Shown here in pieces: positions 1 to 12,300 of a DNA stretch of 64,000 nt (the stretch's first letter is position 1; each line of letters starts with the position of its first letter). The position numbers were made by a program, and so were the translations under genes. The stretch comes from Linanthus parryae (Eukaryota; Streptophyta; Magnoliopsida; Ericales; Polemoniaceae), in assembly GCA_023055425.1 (NCBI GenBank), contig JALGPY010000008.1, positions 19,937,359 through 20,001,358 on the forward strand, read 5' to 3'. Under the pieces are notes generated by a model that had not been told where the DNA came from, did no database searches, and worked only from the letters and a program-made list of their open reading frames with translations.

Positions 1-979
1 GGGTTCATCAGGGGATGAAGACCTACTATCAACAGAAAAGATGAGGTTGTGAGGTAGTTCTTGAGTTTGTTCTTGGGAGAGAGGAGGAATGGTGAAATCA
101 TAGAAAGGAATAACACTGGTATCAAATTTCATAGTGCGGTAAGGGCCATTCTTTGAGTGAGCTTTGAGAAGGTTAGTGAAGAGTGGTCGATTAGGATTCA
201 CATAGAAGGGCAAACTTGAGAGGAAGTGGGATTGAAGATACCTCATTTCCAGTCTCTCCAAGTCTTCAACCAAGTTAGATTTGCACTCTTTGTTTGAATG
301 TTCGACCATTCCACATCTATAACAGACTTTAAACACCATTTCATAACTGAAATAGACCCATTTGAGGGGTTCATTTGCCAATTTCACATAAGTCCCAGGA
401 ACCAAAGCATTATCCAATTTGATCCTCACTTTGATTCTCAATCCATACCAGTTTCTAACTCTTTCACACGACCAATCAATCACTAACAAATTTCCAACAA
501 GAACACCCAAATCATTTGCATGATCAAAATGAAAACTTTCAAGGGGACAGTTAGGAACTTGAAACCATAAGTCTGCATGTGAGAAATCAACCTCCATGAG
601 AGCTTGATTAGGCTTTCTTTCTTTGAAAACTAGACTTAATCTGTGAAAAGTGACCACTGATTCATTCAGAAAATAATCTTTGTCTTCCTGATTTTGAAAA
701 TGAAACAAATATCTAACATCTTTCTTTGAAAGCTATTTCCTCTCAACCAAAACATTTCCAAACGTTTTCCAATTCTTTGTGATTTCATTTTGCATGATTG
801 CAGGAAAGAGGGTTTTAGACCCAATGAACTTGGCTATCAGGGTGTTTCGTTGTGAGCTCTCAGAAAGCATAAGCTTTAACAGGGTCTAGAGCAAGAAATA
901 ATTCCCTTTCATCTAGCCTCTCCTCTCTGGAATCATTAGAAGAAAAGCTGTTAAAATCCATACAATATGGATTAGACAT
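1..979 (-). pseudogene. DUF4283 / CCHC zinc-knuckle protein remnant (LINE ORF1-like)
   Basis: Reading the minus strand from an ATG near 979 gives a broken protein that runs off the left edge. The first part (MSNPYCMDFNSF...) shifts frame near 870-890. A TAG then interrupts it at 733-735. The downstream frame is long and ends in a zinc knuckle with the spacing C-x2-C-x4-H-x4-C (CYRCGMVEHSNKEC, about 283-325). This layout, an N-terminal DUF4283-like region followed by zf-CCHC_4, is typical of the large plant family derived from LINE first ORFs. I see no intact start-to-stop frame and call it a transposon-derived pseudogene. The family assignment rests on the knuckle and domain order only. Confidence 0.7.
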
Positions 980-3000
980 GGAAGACAAAGAGAATGGCTA
1001 CATAGAAGAACAAGGGGAGATGCTGTTGAGAAACTGAAAGAACTGGAAGAGGTAGAGTCTCTATATACTGATGAAATTAAACCTGCAAAACAAATGGATC
1101 AAGCAAAAGATACTGTAAAACCCGACTAAATCTGCTAAAGAAGTCTGCACTTCGCACGAAACAAGGCATGCAAATGATGAAGCCTAAACTAGAAAGAGAG
1201 AGATGATGGATGATTGGGGAGAAAAATAGGCGTTGACAAAATTAGGGTAATGGGTTATGATTGTGAATTTGATGGGCTCAAGGAGCTGCTGAAGATGCTC
1301 ATGGGGGAGCAAAAGAGGCTCATTAGAGAGCAATTGTATGACACAAATTTTTGTTTTGCAAAACCAACATTATTTTGTTTTCTTTGTGTATACATTTTTT
1401 GAACTGTTGTGTTTTAATTTTGATATGCTTAGTTGTCAGGTCAATTTATGACTACCAACCACATTCATTGATTGTTGCTATGTATTATTTTACTATGACT
1501 TGCTATATTTAATATAAAATAACTTTCTGAACAATCAACAACTTTCATTATGTGCAACCTACCCTTAATTCATTAATGGTCCAACAACCAACCACCCACA
1601 TACTTCTTTTATTTATACCCCCATATTCTCATACTCATTATCATGAGCAATTTTCAGTTCGTTTCCACTATTACTTCCTCCTCGAAATATCTGAAACTTT
1701 GTATCACCACCATGTAAGATACTTCTTCAACTTCTCTTCGCACCAATTTCACCGTAGCACTGTGTATAAAAACACTGTACTATAACTATTGGAGGATAAC
1801 ACACAAATAATCGAATAGGAATTTATGGGGCTTTCCATTTCTTAAGGGATCTTAGTGTGTTACTTTGCACGGGTCAAAGAACAACCACCATTTATTTTTG
1901 AGAAAACGAGCCACCAATGGGCTACACTTGTTTCAAAATTTAAGTAACTGAGGGTTGAAAAATATAATAAAAAATCTACAAGAGCTAAGAAAGAACATAC
2001 AAATGGATCACTGGTTTTGTATTCGAGTCATTTTTCGCAATGCTTGCCATTTTTAAGTGATATGACTAAGGTATGACGCGTTTATGTCTATTTTCTCTCT
2101 TACAAGTGACATATATATATATTTGTTTATGGATGCTATTTGCTTGAAATCTGTTTGTACGAGCATCGTTGTTACATATTGTTATAACTTTTATCTGATT
2201 CAATAAAATTTTATCAATTTATATTATAATCTATATGATTGTTATCTAGTTCGTTTCTTTTTTTTCTGTTCCTTTGCATTGTCTAAAAATCTAAAGGCTA
2301 TGCCCCCGAGCCTTAGCGTTTTGCCTTTTGTTGATAAAAGCGTAATGACCGTCAAAATCCGGCTAATTCGACTTCTTCTAATATGGCCAGGTCGCAACAC
2401 AATGGTAGCTCTTTCTATGTTTCCATCAACAAGTGGAGAACCCCACAAAACTGATGAAATTAAAGGTGAAAGAAAATGGATTAAGAATAAACATTTCCTT
2501 CTCAAGACCGTGCACATCCACATTAGATTTATTAAGACAGAATTGCATCCATAATAACCATAGTTTGAATTTTGTGTGAATTTCATACCCATACTTTTAA
2601 TTGAAGCAATTACGTAAAAAACTTTAAAATGTTGAAATTAGGTACCCTTCAATGAAGTTTGCTACATATATTGGGAGAAAATGTTAATGTCGGGAATATA
2701 TTTTGTCTTTTCAATTAAAAATACGAGTATTAAATCCACGCTCCCACAAATGCAATTCTACAATATATTGAAGAACTTTTGACTTAAAACACTATTACAC
2801 TATCTTTTCGCAAACACTTAATTACTAGTAGTATTGATTTTTTTAGAAAATTCCTCGCAGTTTCGCTTTTACCGACATCGAACACAATTTTTCAAACAGA
2901 AACCCCATACATTTTCATTTTCATTTTCACCGACACTTTGTTACCTGCAATTTTAATAAAATAGTGCGCTATGTCGGTAAAAGTAAAACCTCATTGAAAT
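980..3000. other. Intergenic, AT-rich, no supported gene
   Basis: This stretch contains only short frames with no recognisable protein pattern. A block at about 2240-2600 is open on both strands (116 and 91 codons) and less AT-rich than its surroundings. I cannot tie it to a family, so I do not call it. Confidence 0.5.
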
Positions 3001-3179
3001 TTAACTACGAGGAAAACAATACTGTAGGGAGGATTTTCGGTCAAAAGTTATATGAAGTATTAAATATTGCATTGAAGCCACAAGACAAAATCACCTCAAA
3101 ACCAGGACCGCTACATAACCCGACGCGGGTCGTGACCCTTTTTACGTGCTCCCAGTCTGACCCACAAACTGCTAAAATC

Positions 3180-3323
3180 GGTGCACCCTCACAAGTTTTA
3201 GTCAGTCTTTCGGTCATCATCACTGTAGTTCCTCTCCACATCTCCACACTATTCATCTCTCTCTCACCCCTTTCAGACACGCATGCAAAACCCTCACACA
3301 GACCACAACCAGAAGAAGAAGCC
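3180..3323 (+). promoter_or_regulatory. Likely 5' leader of the MORC gene
   Basis: The DNA just before the MORC start codon is pyrimidine-rich, with many CTCTC and CCACA tracts from about 3225 to 3300. This is common in plant 5' leaders. No clear TATA box is visible nearby, so this may be a TATA-less promoter. The exact transcription start cannot be read from sequence. Confidence 0.35.
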
Positions 3324-6300
3324 ATGGATACGGTTCAAGTGAAGCAAGAAATCACCGACCGGTCCAAGCCTCCGCCACCGAACCGCCCCAAAACGCCTTC
3401 GATTCCTCTCTCAGTGATCGATCTCAGCAGCAGCGACTCCGATTCCGAAGAATCGTCTTCTTCCTCCGATGGCGACAGAGGAAGCAACGGCAAGCGGTCG
3501 AGAGGCTCCGAAGGAGGCTTATCGAAGAAGAAGCGGAAGAAATTGGCCGTGGCTTTGCCGCCGGGGTTTCTGGATCCGCTGCCGCCGAAGAGCACGGCGG
3601 CGACGGCGACGGCGACGAGTCCTAGGGTTCAATCGAATGGCGGCGGTGCGAATTCGATGGAGAAGGTTGAGAAGTGTAAGCAGTTTTGGAAGGCTGGTGA
3701 TTATGAGGGCATTGGTGCTGATTGGGATACTTCTACAGGTATATTTGATTGTTCTATGCTTCTTAGTTATTATTATTGAATTATTATGTTTAATCCTTGT
3801 AATTGATAGTTAATTAGTTAGTTCCCTAATTTTGTGAAGAGGATTAACTCTATTCGGAACTCTTTCAAAAAAGGAAATAATTGTTTTTTTTTGGGAGAAA
3901 GTGAGAATAATGGAATCTATTTTTTTTTAACTTTCTTGAAATGGGAAGGGAAAGAGATTGGGAGAAAGTGAGAATAAGAATCAATCTTTCACTAGTTTCC
4001 TTCACATTTACTCATGTCCCCCCCAAGGAGCTGGGGTATGGTGGAAATGATCTTCTAAGTAGTTTCATCATCTAGTGACTTGATATGGTGGAAACAATCT
4101 TCGAAAAATTAGAATACATGGAGGCTGAATTATTTGAGGAGTTAGAGGTTTAACTTTTGAGTTAGTTGGGAGAATTTGACAATGTTAAGCTCCACGGATG
4201 TGGTGCAGTTGGGATAATTTTAATTCAGAAGTAAATTAGTCCAGAACATGAAATAGGAATCTCCAAAATTCCATTAGTAGTAGAAAGCCATGTATTTTTC
4301 AGATCATAGAAGCGAAGGTAAGAGATGCCTCTGAAATGTTCACATTTGAGGAAGTTGGGACTCTGAAGGATCTCTGCAATACTACCCAAGTATGACATAA
4401 TTTGAGAGACAAAGAGTCATACGCTGAAACTTAGAGAGTGAGTTCTTGTCTTGCTGGTGAGAAAGATACATGATAACGACTTTCATATTTGATTTATGTT
4501 GGGGAAGATCTGTTTTTGTGCTACTTTCCAAAATAACTCGCAGATGAATTTGAAGGGAGTAGAGGACGCTGAAGTGAAGTGCCAAGTGAAGTGCCAATAG
4601 AGAGAGCATGGAAGCTATTGGAGATGAAAGGATGGTCTATTGCGTACATCTTGGTAATCAAAGGCATTCTATAGGGGTAAGGTGTGAAACAGTAGTTTTC
4701 ATACAGCAATATGCATGCTCACACTGTGGATGGACGCGAAGTCCTTTGTATTCACATGGATAATAATGAACTTGAGGGTTAATGATACTTTGTCCTCAAG
4801 TTCTCGTGAAAATTCTTTTACCCTATAAGTTGGAAACCTATGGTATTTTGTGAATCGACTAGCATTTATAGAAGTTGAGTATGAGGTCCAAACAACCAAA
4901 AACTTGGTGAACATCCCTCCCAAAGTAACTTGCAGAAAAATTTGATGGGAGTTGCGGAAGTAAAGTGCCAATAGAGATTTTGGGAAATTAATCACCGCAG
5001 AGAGGAGCACCATAGTATGATTCGGGACACCCACTTACTCAAAAGGTCAACTTTATGAGTTAGGCCCAAATCATACTATATTAACCATGGACATCATGTG
5101 GGACAAACTACTCACACATGATACCCAACAAGAGGGACATGGAAGCTACTGGGGACGAGAGGATGGTCTATTAGGTACATCTTGGTAATCAAAGACATTG
5201 GGCTTGTTTGGATAACGCGGTTCGGTTAACCACAAACCAAACCCAACCTTTTGGGTTTTGAGGCATAGCCGGTGGCCGGCAGAAAAAGGATCGGTGAACG
5301 GGTTAAAAGTTGGCGGTGAACGGGTTATGTTATCATGCGGTGTCCAGGTGTGAAAGTTGCTTAATTTCGGTGCCCGGTAATTCATTCACCGGTGCCTGGC
5401 TTTTTATATGGAGAGAGAGAGTGAGAGAGAGAAAGAGAGATGGAGAAAAAAGTGCAATCCACGTGATCAAATTGTGGACTTTTTGAACAATTAGTATACC
5501 AAAGCCATACACTGATTTCATTAACCGGGTGCCGGCTGAATTTTGTACAATTAAAAGAAAGAGAGAGTAGGCGGTGTCCTGGTATTAGTTGGCGGTGCCC
5601 GAATTTTTTTCCTAACCTAACCACCCTATCCAAACACTACACTAGTTTTGTTAACCGAACCCCCCCAACCCCTCTATCCAAACAGCCCCATTTAATGGGG
5701 GTTAGGAGTGAAACAGTAATTTTTCTGCAGCAATATGCTCACACTATGGATGGCTGCTAAGTCCTTTGTGTTCACACTTCACATTGGAAGTAAATGAACC
5801 TGAGGGTAAGTGATACTTTGTCCTAAGGTTCTTGTAAAAACATGCTTTTACCATATAACTTGGAAACTCCTGGGATTTTGTGAATTCTGACAGCGCTGAC
5901 AGAATTTGAGTATGAGGTCCAAACAACCAAAAACTCAGTAAACCGCCCTCCCATTCTCAGTACTCTGTTCATTTGATCTCTTCCTCTTTCCCAGCAGAAG
6001 TGTAACACCACCATGTATCCGTAAAGCTGCTACCGCATACTTGATCTAATTCTCTGACAGACTCATCAGCCAAACCCTTCCCTAAACAAAATTCGTATGC
6101 ATTAATTAGCTTAAATCACGACACATATAAAATTGAATCTGAAAGAACTCGGATACAGCAATCATGGTTACTGGTGAAAGCTATTTCAGTATTAAACTAA
6201 AGAAATTGATCGTACTATGTATTCAGAGTTAGTTTAGTAAATATATGTCCTCTATTTTGTAGGAATTACAGAACATAGAATCATCAGATTCAGAAGACAT

Positions 6301-9300
6301 TGTTGCAAAGTTGCACTAGTAATTACTTTTGGAGTAGCGCAAATTACTAAATGGTATGTTTGTTAGCAATGTACAACAAACAATGTATTAAGTACAATGC
6401 CAAACGCAATAGAATAAAAATGGGCTAGTGTAAATGATGTCACTTTATTTATTTTTGGTTCCATATTTGAGCTGGTGCAAAATTTAGTCTCGCCAAATTT
6501 TCTAAACTGCAATATATTGGCAAAGTGGCAACTGTTAGATCAACTTGGATGCCACAAGTTTTCACTTGCACAAAGAAGGCTCTGTTAGAGATTCCCTCAA
6601 GCAGTCTTCATTATTTTTGTGGGACCGATCTCCATGCGTATTTTGACCCTACGTGGATATGTACCTTTGTGGCACTGTCTTATGAAAAGTCACCGGCGCA
6701 CCATGTACGAGAAATCAGAATGACGCAGGTAATCTGCTACTCCGGGGAAAACAACTAGGATATGCTTCGCTCTCTTGATGAATGTATATACTCCCTTCTT
6801 AACTATGTATATCTGGCTTCTTTTGGCTTACTTCCAGTGCTACAATCTAAATCGTAGCCATTTTCTAGCATTGTGTACGTCCCTAGTTGTGCTTGTAGTA
6901 TGGCCACTGAATAAGATTGGCCAGGCTTCTGAACTATGACCTTAGGCATGATTGGGGACGTGATTTGTGTCTTCATGAGTGGGCACTGATCCCAACATTT
7001 GAATTGGTTGGTTACATGTTACGGATTACAATGAAAGTGATACTAGTGTCCTCGGGATGTTTGTGAGTGTCCATATATGCCTTTATTCACAGACTGAAGG
7101 ATAAAGTATGATTCCATTTCAATTTCTTTGATCAGTATTGTCATGCTTAATATTCTGCTTAGGTACTTAGATCTTGCGCACAACAAGAAGCTATAAATTA
7201 GTGCTTGCTGACATGGCAATCTCTCTGTTTCCAGGTGGCATGGATCATGTCAGGGTTCATCCCAAATTTTTACATTCGAATGCAACAAGTCATAAATGGG
7301 TTCTCGGAGGTGAATTTGTATTAGCTTTTTCAGATTCCATAGAACTGTGTTATTTATGTTCAGCACTTTGCACTTACATTCAGGTGTTCAATTAACTCGA
7401 TAATAATTTCTCTGTCCTTTGAGATGCAACTAGTCTGATCTTGTTGCAAAAATGTGCTTCTGCAGCTTTTGCGGAGCTTCTTGATAACTCTCTGGATGAG
7501 GTAATTTCTGGTTTATTGTGTCTTGGAAAGGGAAATTATTGAAGTGCCGCTTGACAATCTATTCTGTATCAGGTCTGCAGTGGAGCTACATATGTAAATA
7601 TAGATATGCTTAAGAATAAGAAAGACGGAAGCAGAATGTTGCTGATTGAAGGTAGCTAGTTTAGTATCTGTCTGTCTTGTTATATTAGTTTGTTTTTAGT
7701 AAGCAGGTTTGGGTGAGATTTCGTGTAAATCGAGTGCGAAGTGAATTCACTACGTGGTGGATTGATGTTTGTACTACTTCGGTTTCATCTTTGCGATTTT
7801 CTAAGACCCACTCTAGGAAACATGATTGGCGGCTTAGAATTTTCAGCATAATTAGATTAGTTTTGTCATTTATGGCTTGACTAGTTATAAGATGAGTTCT
7901 GTAATGGGGGTCATTCAAGGGTGCTTGTGATGACAGAGTGCTTGTAGAATTCAGCTCTCAGCTCCTGAGTCAGTTTTTAGGGTAGAAATGAAGGAGCTTA
8001 GCCCTAGTCGGATGGTGGTAAGAAAGGTTATTTTGTGGGTTATGCAATTCTGGTGAAGTGCATAAGATAAGATGTTGCTCCCCTACCGTTGTTTTCAATG
8101 CGACTGGCACAGGCCCATGCTCAGTATACCTTTGCTGATTATTGGTTCTCCTCCGGGCTGTGAGTGTAGGATCAGTAAGTTTGTCAGAAGGGGTTCTGTG
8201 GAAACAGAGCTCTGATTAAGAAGAGAAGTTGTATGGGATGACATCTCTATATATGTAATTCACGGCTATCGAAATAGAACACTTGGAATGCTTTTTAATT
8301 TTAAGCTTTAACCAAGTTGATTTGTGTAGCTTCACTCCTCAATTCAGCCTATCATACAGTAATTACATTTTGGTTTACTTTTGTCCCAGCAAATTGCTTC
8401 AGAAACTGTGGGTAATTTTTTTTTCATGGTTGGTGTCTCGCTTTATCTCTTTTTTGTTGTTGTAATCTTATATCGATTATGCAGATAATGGTGGCGGCAT
8501 GGACCCTGATAAGATGCGACAATGCATGTCTCTTGGGTATTCCGTGAAAAGCAAAATAGCAGATACTATAGGGCAATGTAAGAGACCAATCTCTTTCCGG
8601 AAAGTGTTAAATGGTGATTTACAAAATCATTGCGGCTGATTGTCATTTTCTTGCTTTCTGATGTTATTGTGTCAAGATGGAAATGGCTTTAAGACAAGTA
8701 CCATGAGGCTCGGGGCTGATGTTATTGTGTTCTCTCGATGCCAAGGACAAAATGGGAAGAGGTTTGGGCTTTGTTTGTCGGTGTTCTTTTGAGTTGCTTT
8801 TGCATAAAAAAATATTGTTTTAGTTTTGCTATGTCATTTAGTACTCTGAGTTCCTTCACCCTTTGCCTATTTATAGCAGTCTCTTAATTTACTATTCCAT
8901 GTAGCTGTGGTTTGAGTAATGTTTACTAGAGGCCGAGTTGTTTAGTCTTTAGCATCTCATGTTCTTAGTATTGTGTCCGCGTGATGGTTTCTATTGTTTT
9001 ATATGCCTCAACGTTCGTTTTATCTTGATAAATATCGATGAAGGCATATCTCGTCGTAGTTTATCCCTAGTCCAGTAATGTTTGGAGAGTCTGCAGGCTC
9101 ATGAACTGTCTGATTTTCAGCCAACTCTCTTTGACTGCGTTCAGTTCTAGAAAGTGACATGAAAAATGCCTGGGTTAAGTAGGTAAACTGTAGGAAGGGA
9201 AACTAAACCACTTGGAGACTTTAACATTCTCAGATGTGTTTACTTTAAAGGGAAGTGAGTGGAGAAGTAAGTTTTGAATTTTCTTGGTGCAAGTACCTAG

Positions 9301-12300
9301 GCTCGTTCGAAGGGAATTGTTCCATGCGGTTAAATATTTGTTGAGTGGCTTATAATTTCCTGCAACAAGTTAACATGCAAGTTAAATGCACCTTCTGTCT
9401 GACCCAGAAAAAATGCACCTTCTCTGTCTGTGGATATTGGGAGCTCGACTGTTTATATAGTTGAACACCTAAAATATTTCGTAGGAATATGGCACACTTA
9501 TGACTCTAACTAAAAGGGACAAGATCCTTAAGAAAGAACACTTCAGGTAATCTAACACTCTTAATATGAAGGGATTATTAGAAGCTTTAAAGCAAAACAC
9601 TATTGACGCGCCTTTCCTGCAGCAAAGGTAAACATGGGGAAAAAAATGAAGTTTTTCTTTTCCTTTCCTCTCAAGATCCTGCGACCTGAAAGAGCTACTT
9701 GATTCGTAAATCTAAAAAGTGTGAGGATTAGCTAATAAAAGATATAACCACAAACAATATTTTGCAAGATTTGTAGTATCCTGTGCTAGTCGTTTACCTG
9801 ATGCAGAACTGAAAAATATGGAGAAAATAACACAAGTTACTATAACTTGACAGGGGACTGTAAGAGCTTAGAAGCAGAGAATATCACTGTAATCACTTAA
9901 AAGTTGTAAAGTGAATGGAAAAGCAAATGCTTTTGAAGAACAAGAAGTAGTATGGGCAGGCAATGGGCATATAAACTAGATTCAACAGTCACCAAGTGTG
10001 TCTAAGTGCATGCAAAAGACTTCCATTAGCGAGTTTTTATACCAAATAAGCAGCTAGAAGTATATATATTACATGCCCTCCTAAGGTACCTGCAAGTTCC
10101 TCTCAAATAAGTCTATTGGTGCGTATAGAACTTGGTAATTGTAATGATACTGAATATTGAGAGAGTAGGAGTTTATATAGGCACTCCTTAAAGGTACATA
10201 TGGAATCTGACAATTATTACCATAATTCTACTATTACCTTAATACTATTTATCTCCTATACGCCTCCGCAAGATGGAGGATCTGGAGGAGACACCAATCC
10301 TGGTCTTCAATGCAGTGATAGTAGAACGTGGCAGAGCCAGAGTGGTTGTTTGGGTCTGGCAACGTAGAGTTCGATGCCGTGATTTAGGCGTAGGGGATAC
10401 GCTTGAGGCGTAGGCCGCAGGTGCGACAAGCCTGGTAAAAGAGGCTGGCGTTGGTGAACAACAACGACGGCACAGGTGGTGGCGGCTTTCCTGTGCGATT
10501 TTGGGTTTGAAGGCAATTGGAGGATTTGGTGGCTCGATGCAGGTGCGATGAGCCTGAGAGGAGAAGTCGGCGTGTGTTAGAGACGACGACGGTGAGGATA
10601 ATGCTTTCCCACGTGCTGGACGACAGCAGCGGCTAGGGTTTCTGCCGATCTGTGGGTCGGCGACTGTGGATGTGGCGTTGATGAGGGCGGTTTTGTTCCA
10701 GTGCGAGCTTGAGTCCGGCAGTGGGTTGAGGATTGACGCAGGTACGACAAGCCCAGATGGAAGAAGATGGAAGAGGTCCGATGTCTATGATGGACAACGA
10801 CGTCGAGACTCGATAGTAGTGCTTTCCGACGTACTGAAGATGGAAGAGGTCACCCGCGGGATCAAACCCGTGACGATCTGTTATCTAAAGGAAATATCAG
10901 TGTCTTGCCGGCGGGTTGATGAGTAAAGCGCCGATGATTGATCGGTGATGGAGGACCTGCTGGTGACAACGTCAGTGGACGATGTTTGCGGCAATGTGAA
11001 TGAGACCTGGTGATGTTTGTGGCGAGTGGTCTGATTGCTGTGAAGGCGGGCGACTAGTTGGGACGCCGCCCGCCAGAGCAGCGAAAAAGGTGCTAGGTCA
11101 CCCAGGAGCGATTATGCTCTGATACCATATAGAACTTGGTAATTGTAATGATTGAATATTGAGAGAGTAGGAGTTTATATAGGCACTCCTTAAAGGTACA
11201 TATGGAATCTGACAATTATTACCATAATTCTACTATTACCTTAATACTATTTATCTCCTATAGTTAGGATTACCATATCTTTAGTGGTTGACTTTGGTGA
11301 AAGAATTGATCCAGATAGAACCAGGCTTCCTGTAATTCCAATTGGACATGAAACATCGATTGGAGGAAGACGTGGGCACTCCACTTCTAAGGCCAAATTT
11401 GACATCATGTGGGTTGATAGTTCTTTCAGCTTGGCGATAGTTGGTTTATCAGTGAGGTTGGTCTTTCTACTGTCCACAAGTCCTCTGCCAATAATTGCTC
11501 TGCTGTTTCTTGTTAAGCTATCTTTACCTGCAGACTTCTGGTGGTCTGTAGTTCATGATGTCAGAAAGGGAAGCTTCACTTGGATTAGATGTTCGTATGG
11601 GAGGTAGCGGCGTTTTCGGTAGGAGGTGCTGGGGTTGGATGGGTTTACTATTGCTTTCTTTCAGCAGAATTGGGACAATGTAAAACCTCAGATGAGTTCT
11701 TATACAACTGCGATATTCAAGAAGAGATAAGTTGCAAGTGGGTTTAGAAAATGTTATAGACTTTCAGAGGGAGGGAGAGAGTTGCATTCCCACGTACATT
11801 TTTTTCCACTCCGTTGGCAGGAGGATAGTAGAACATTGTCGTGATTCTATCAAAGGGTTATGTGATGAGTTCCAAGTAATTTAAACTATTGGTGCTAGTG
11901 GAATGAACTTTGAAGAGTGGCGGTTTGGGTTTCGTAGCGTTAGTTTGTCAAAGGGTTGTGGTAAGAGAAGGAGAGTTAGTGGAGGAGCGCTGTGGATGCA
12001 AGGTTCAGAAGAGGATAGGAGTTGGTATTCGTATGGTGTCTTGATCCCTTATTTTGTCGTAGGTAAGGGGGTTGGGTTGAGTGGGTTGGCTTCGTTGCTA
12101 ATGCTAGCTTACAAAAGCTTCTTTCTGGTAGAGAAGAGGTCTGTGGAAGTTCGAATGATGAGCTAATTCCACTTTTGTTGCATCAGGATCCCGGGCGATT
12201 GTTTACCGATGTTGGGTTTAGAAGAGGAAAGAGAATACAAGACACCAGTGACTAAATTGAGGTCTGTGGAACATATGATGTCGTCTCTTGACTTCCCTTT

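Larger units (their letters stand above)
10124..11262 (-). mobile_element. TRIM-like small LTR retroelement in MORC intron 6
   Basis: Two direct repeats, 10124-10260 (137 bp) and 11128-11262 (135 bp), are nearly identical apart from a 2-bp indel. Read on the minus strand each starts TATAGGAG and ends TTCTATA, so the termini are TATAG...CTATA instead of TG...CA. Directly after the first minus-strand LTR lies TGGTATCAGAGC, the standard initiator-Met tRNA primer-binding site. The 867-bp interior is GC-rich with short open frames and no recognisable gag or pol. The element is non-autonomous. Flanking 5-mers (GTGCG and GTTAG) do not match well, so the TSD has decayed. Confidence 0.85.

Noticed and set aside
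2242..2592. Overlapping open frames on both strands (116 and 91 codons)
   Set aside because: No motif I recognise, no splice context and no neighbours that support a gene. It could be a fragment of an unknown repeat.
4382..5034. Several minus-strand ORFs in MORC intron 1
   Set aside because: They fall in the local duplication, recur with changes in the second copy and show no protein conservation.
9484..9550. Protein-like stretch reading GTLMTLTKRDKILKKEHF in the long MORC intron
   Set aside because: It interrupts the well-supported join of 8677-8761 to 13111-13186, which keeps phase and the conserved GKR-SSQSIGLL sequence. No MORC motif is missing that it would supply.
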